From the IMG/VR virus record IMGVR_UViG_3300035199_000782, positions 1-22,474 of that record: 22,474 bases of DNA. One strand, given 5' to 3'. The position numbers were made by a program, and so were the translations under genes. This DNA comes from a virus. Shown here one piece after another: positions 21,907-22,474 of this stretch; within the stretch, counting starts at the first letter, position 1; each line of letters opens with the position of its first letter. The notes beneath the pieces were generated by a model, which was not told where the DNA came from, ran no database searches, and saw only the letters and a program-made list of their open reading frames with translations.

Positions 21907-22474
21907 GGCACACTCATGTAGCTGGGATCATCCCAGTGTCTGGGTTAGAGACAGACTACAACATCGACACGCCGGAGATTTTGCTCCCTTTAGAAGCGGG
22001 CTTTACTGCTATTCAAAAATCAGTTTACGAATGCGCCATCGCCGGATGTCAAACCATCTGGATTGTTGCCAACCAAGACTTGGCACCCATTGTTCGAAAG
22101 CGTGTGGGGGAGTGGACATATGATCCCGTATATTTTAATCGCTTCAAGTACGGAGAAGGCTCCGAGAACCGCCGGGAAGTACCCATCTATTATATCCCCA
22201 TCCACCCTAAAGATCGAGATCGCCGCGATTCCTATGGCTGGTCTATCTTAAACGGCATCTATGGGTCGTGGCGCGTAGCCAATCACATCTCAAAATGGAT
22301 TGTGCCAGAAAAATACTTCATCTCCTTCCCGATGTCAGCCTATGACGTTCACCAGTTGCGCCATCATCGCCAAGCGATTGCAGATCTTGACAGTGGATTT
22401 TTTATGAGCTATAACGGAGAGACAGTGCTGGACGAGAAGCCGCTGTGTTTTACAATGACGGGTCGCGACTATAT
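21903..22474 (+). CDS. Nucleotidyltransferase-like (GT-A fold) protein, 3' partial
   Basis: Open to the window end, 190 residues visible; ATG at 21903 overlaps the previous stop (ATGA). The N-terminus VAGIIPVSGLETDYN, then TPEILLPLEAGF, and TIWIVANQDLAPIVRK follow the pattern of NTP-transferase enzymes (sugar-1-phosphate or IspD-like), where the first loop binds nucleotide and a later strand ends in a metal-binding Asp. The usual GxGTR loop is replaced by PVSGLETDYN, so catalytic competence is uncertain. I recognise this as a widespread conserved protein of marine T4-like and related phages. The C-terminus and any second domain lie outside the window. A promoter-like sequence lies inside its 3' part. 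Confidence 0.65.
   Translation, partial: MRHTHVAGIIPVSGLETDYNIDTPEILLPLEAGFTAIQKSVYECAIAGCQTIWIVANQDLAPIVRKRVGEWTYDPVYFNRFKYGEGSENRREVPIYYIPIHPKDRDRRDSYGWSILNGIYGSWRVANHISKWIVPEKYFISFPMSAYDVHQLRHHRQAIADLDSGFFMSYNGETVLDEKPLCFTMTGRDY
22387..22415 (+). promoter_or_regulatory. Candidate intragenic sigma70 promoter near window end
   Basis: TTGACA (22387-22392), 17-base spacer, TATAAC (22410-22415), inside the nucleotidyltransferase-like gene. It matches 6/6 and 5/6 at optimal spacing. Its target would be a gene beyond the window. Confidence 0.42.

Noticed and set aside
57-22205. Minus-strand open frames across the window
   Set aside because: All lie opposite genes with clear motifs, lack recognisable domains and ribosome sites, and the window is otherwise uniformly plus-strand.
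22063-22251. Short open frame in another plus frame near the window end
   Set aside because: It is a shadow of the longer frame from 21903, which has recognisable motifs and runs to the window end.
1-22474. tRNA genes, CRISPR arrays, insertion sequences, attachment sites
   Set aside because: No intergenic gap reaches 100 bases, no cloverleaf or regularly spaced repeats were seen by eye, and no transposase or integrase motif is present.

Overview
The window is a gene-dense, all-plus-strand segment of a lytic tailed-phage genome. Intergenic gaps are under 100 bases and many starts overlap the previous stop by 4 bases (ATGA or GTGA). No tRNA, rRNA, CRISPR array, insertion sequence or integrase is visible. 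A gp53-like LysM baseplate protein, a UvsX-type recombinase, a gp32-like zinc SSB and a gp41/DnaB-type helicase suggest a contractile-tailed phage related to the T4-like group. The polymerase, however, is a small family A enzyme, not the family B enzyme of T4. The B12-dependent ribonucleotide reductase, GroES-like protein and conserved hypothetical genes resemble those of marine phages. The host cannot be named from sequence.

Layout. (1) 1-7183, virion genes: a tail/baseplate-type protein cut by the window start, the gp53-like protein, a 1525-residue structural protein and a 419-residue conserved protein. No sigma70-like promoter matching both hexamers well was seen here. (2) 7164-10017: family A DNA polymerase lacking an exonuclease domain, an unassigned protein whose motif layout resembles FtsZ/tubulin with degenerate active-site loops, and the zinc SSB. 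(3) 10044-10390: a 77-residue membrane protein gene bracketed by two related, covarying stem-loops. (4) 10391-13487: a translationally coupled cassette of an unknown protein, a D12-class adenine methyltransferase and a PD-(D/E)XK nuclease. (5) 13502-17573: UvsX, zinc deaminase, FEN/RNase H-type exonuclease and replicative helicase, with a near-consensus promoter before UvsX, the deaminase and the helicase. (6) 17580-22474: adenosylcobalamin-dependent ribonucleotide reductase, small CxxC protein, GroES-like protein, amidase endolysin, a dinucleotide-binding-like unknown and a nucleotidyltransferase-like protein cut by the window end.

The genes form a phage replication, recombination and nucleotide-supply module (polymerase, SSB, helicase, recombinase, flap nuclease, reductase, deaminase) placed between baseplate genes and lysis/chaperone genes. 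The clearest unexplained structure is a set of near-consensus TTGACA-17-TATAAT promoters, some inside coding sequence, and the paired stem-loops around the 77-residue gene. The most interesting proteins are the tubulin-like candidate and the methyltransferase-nuclease cassette.
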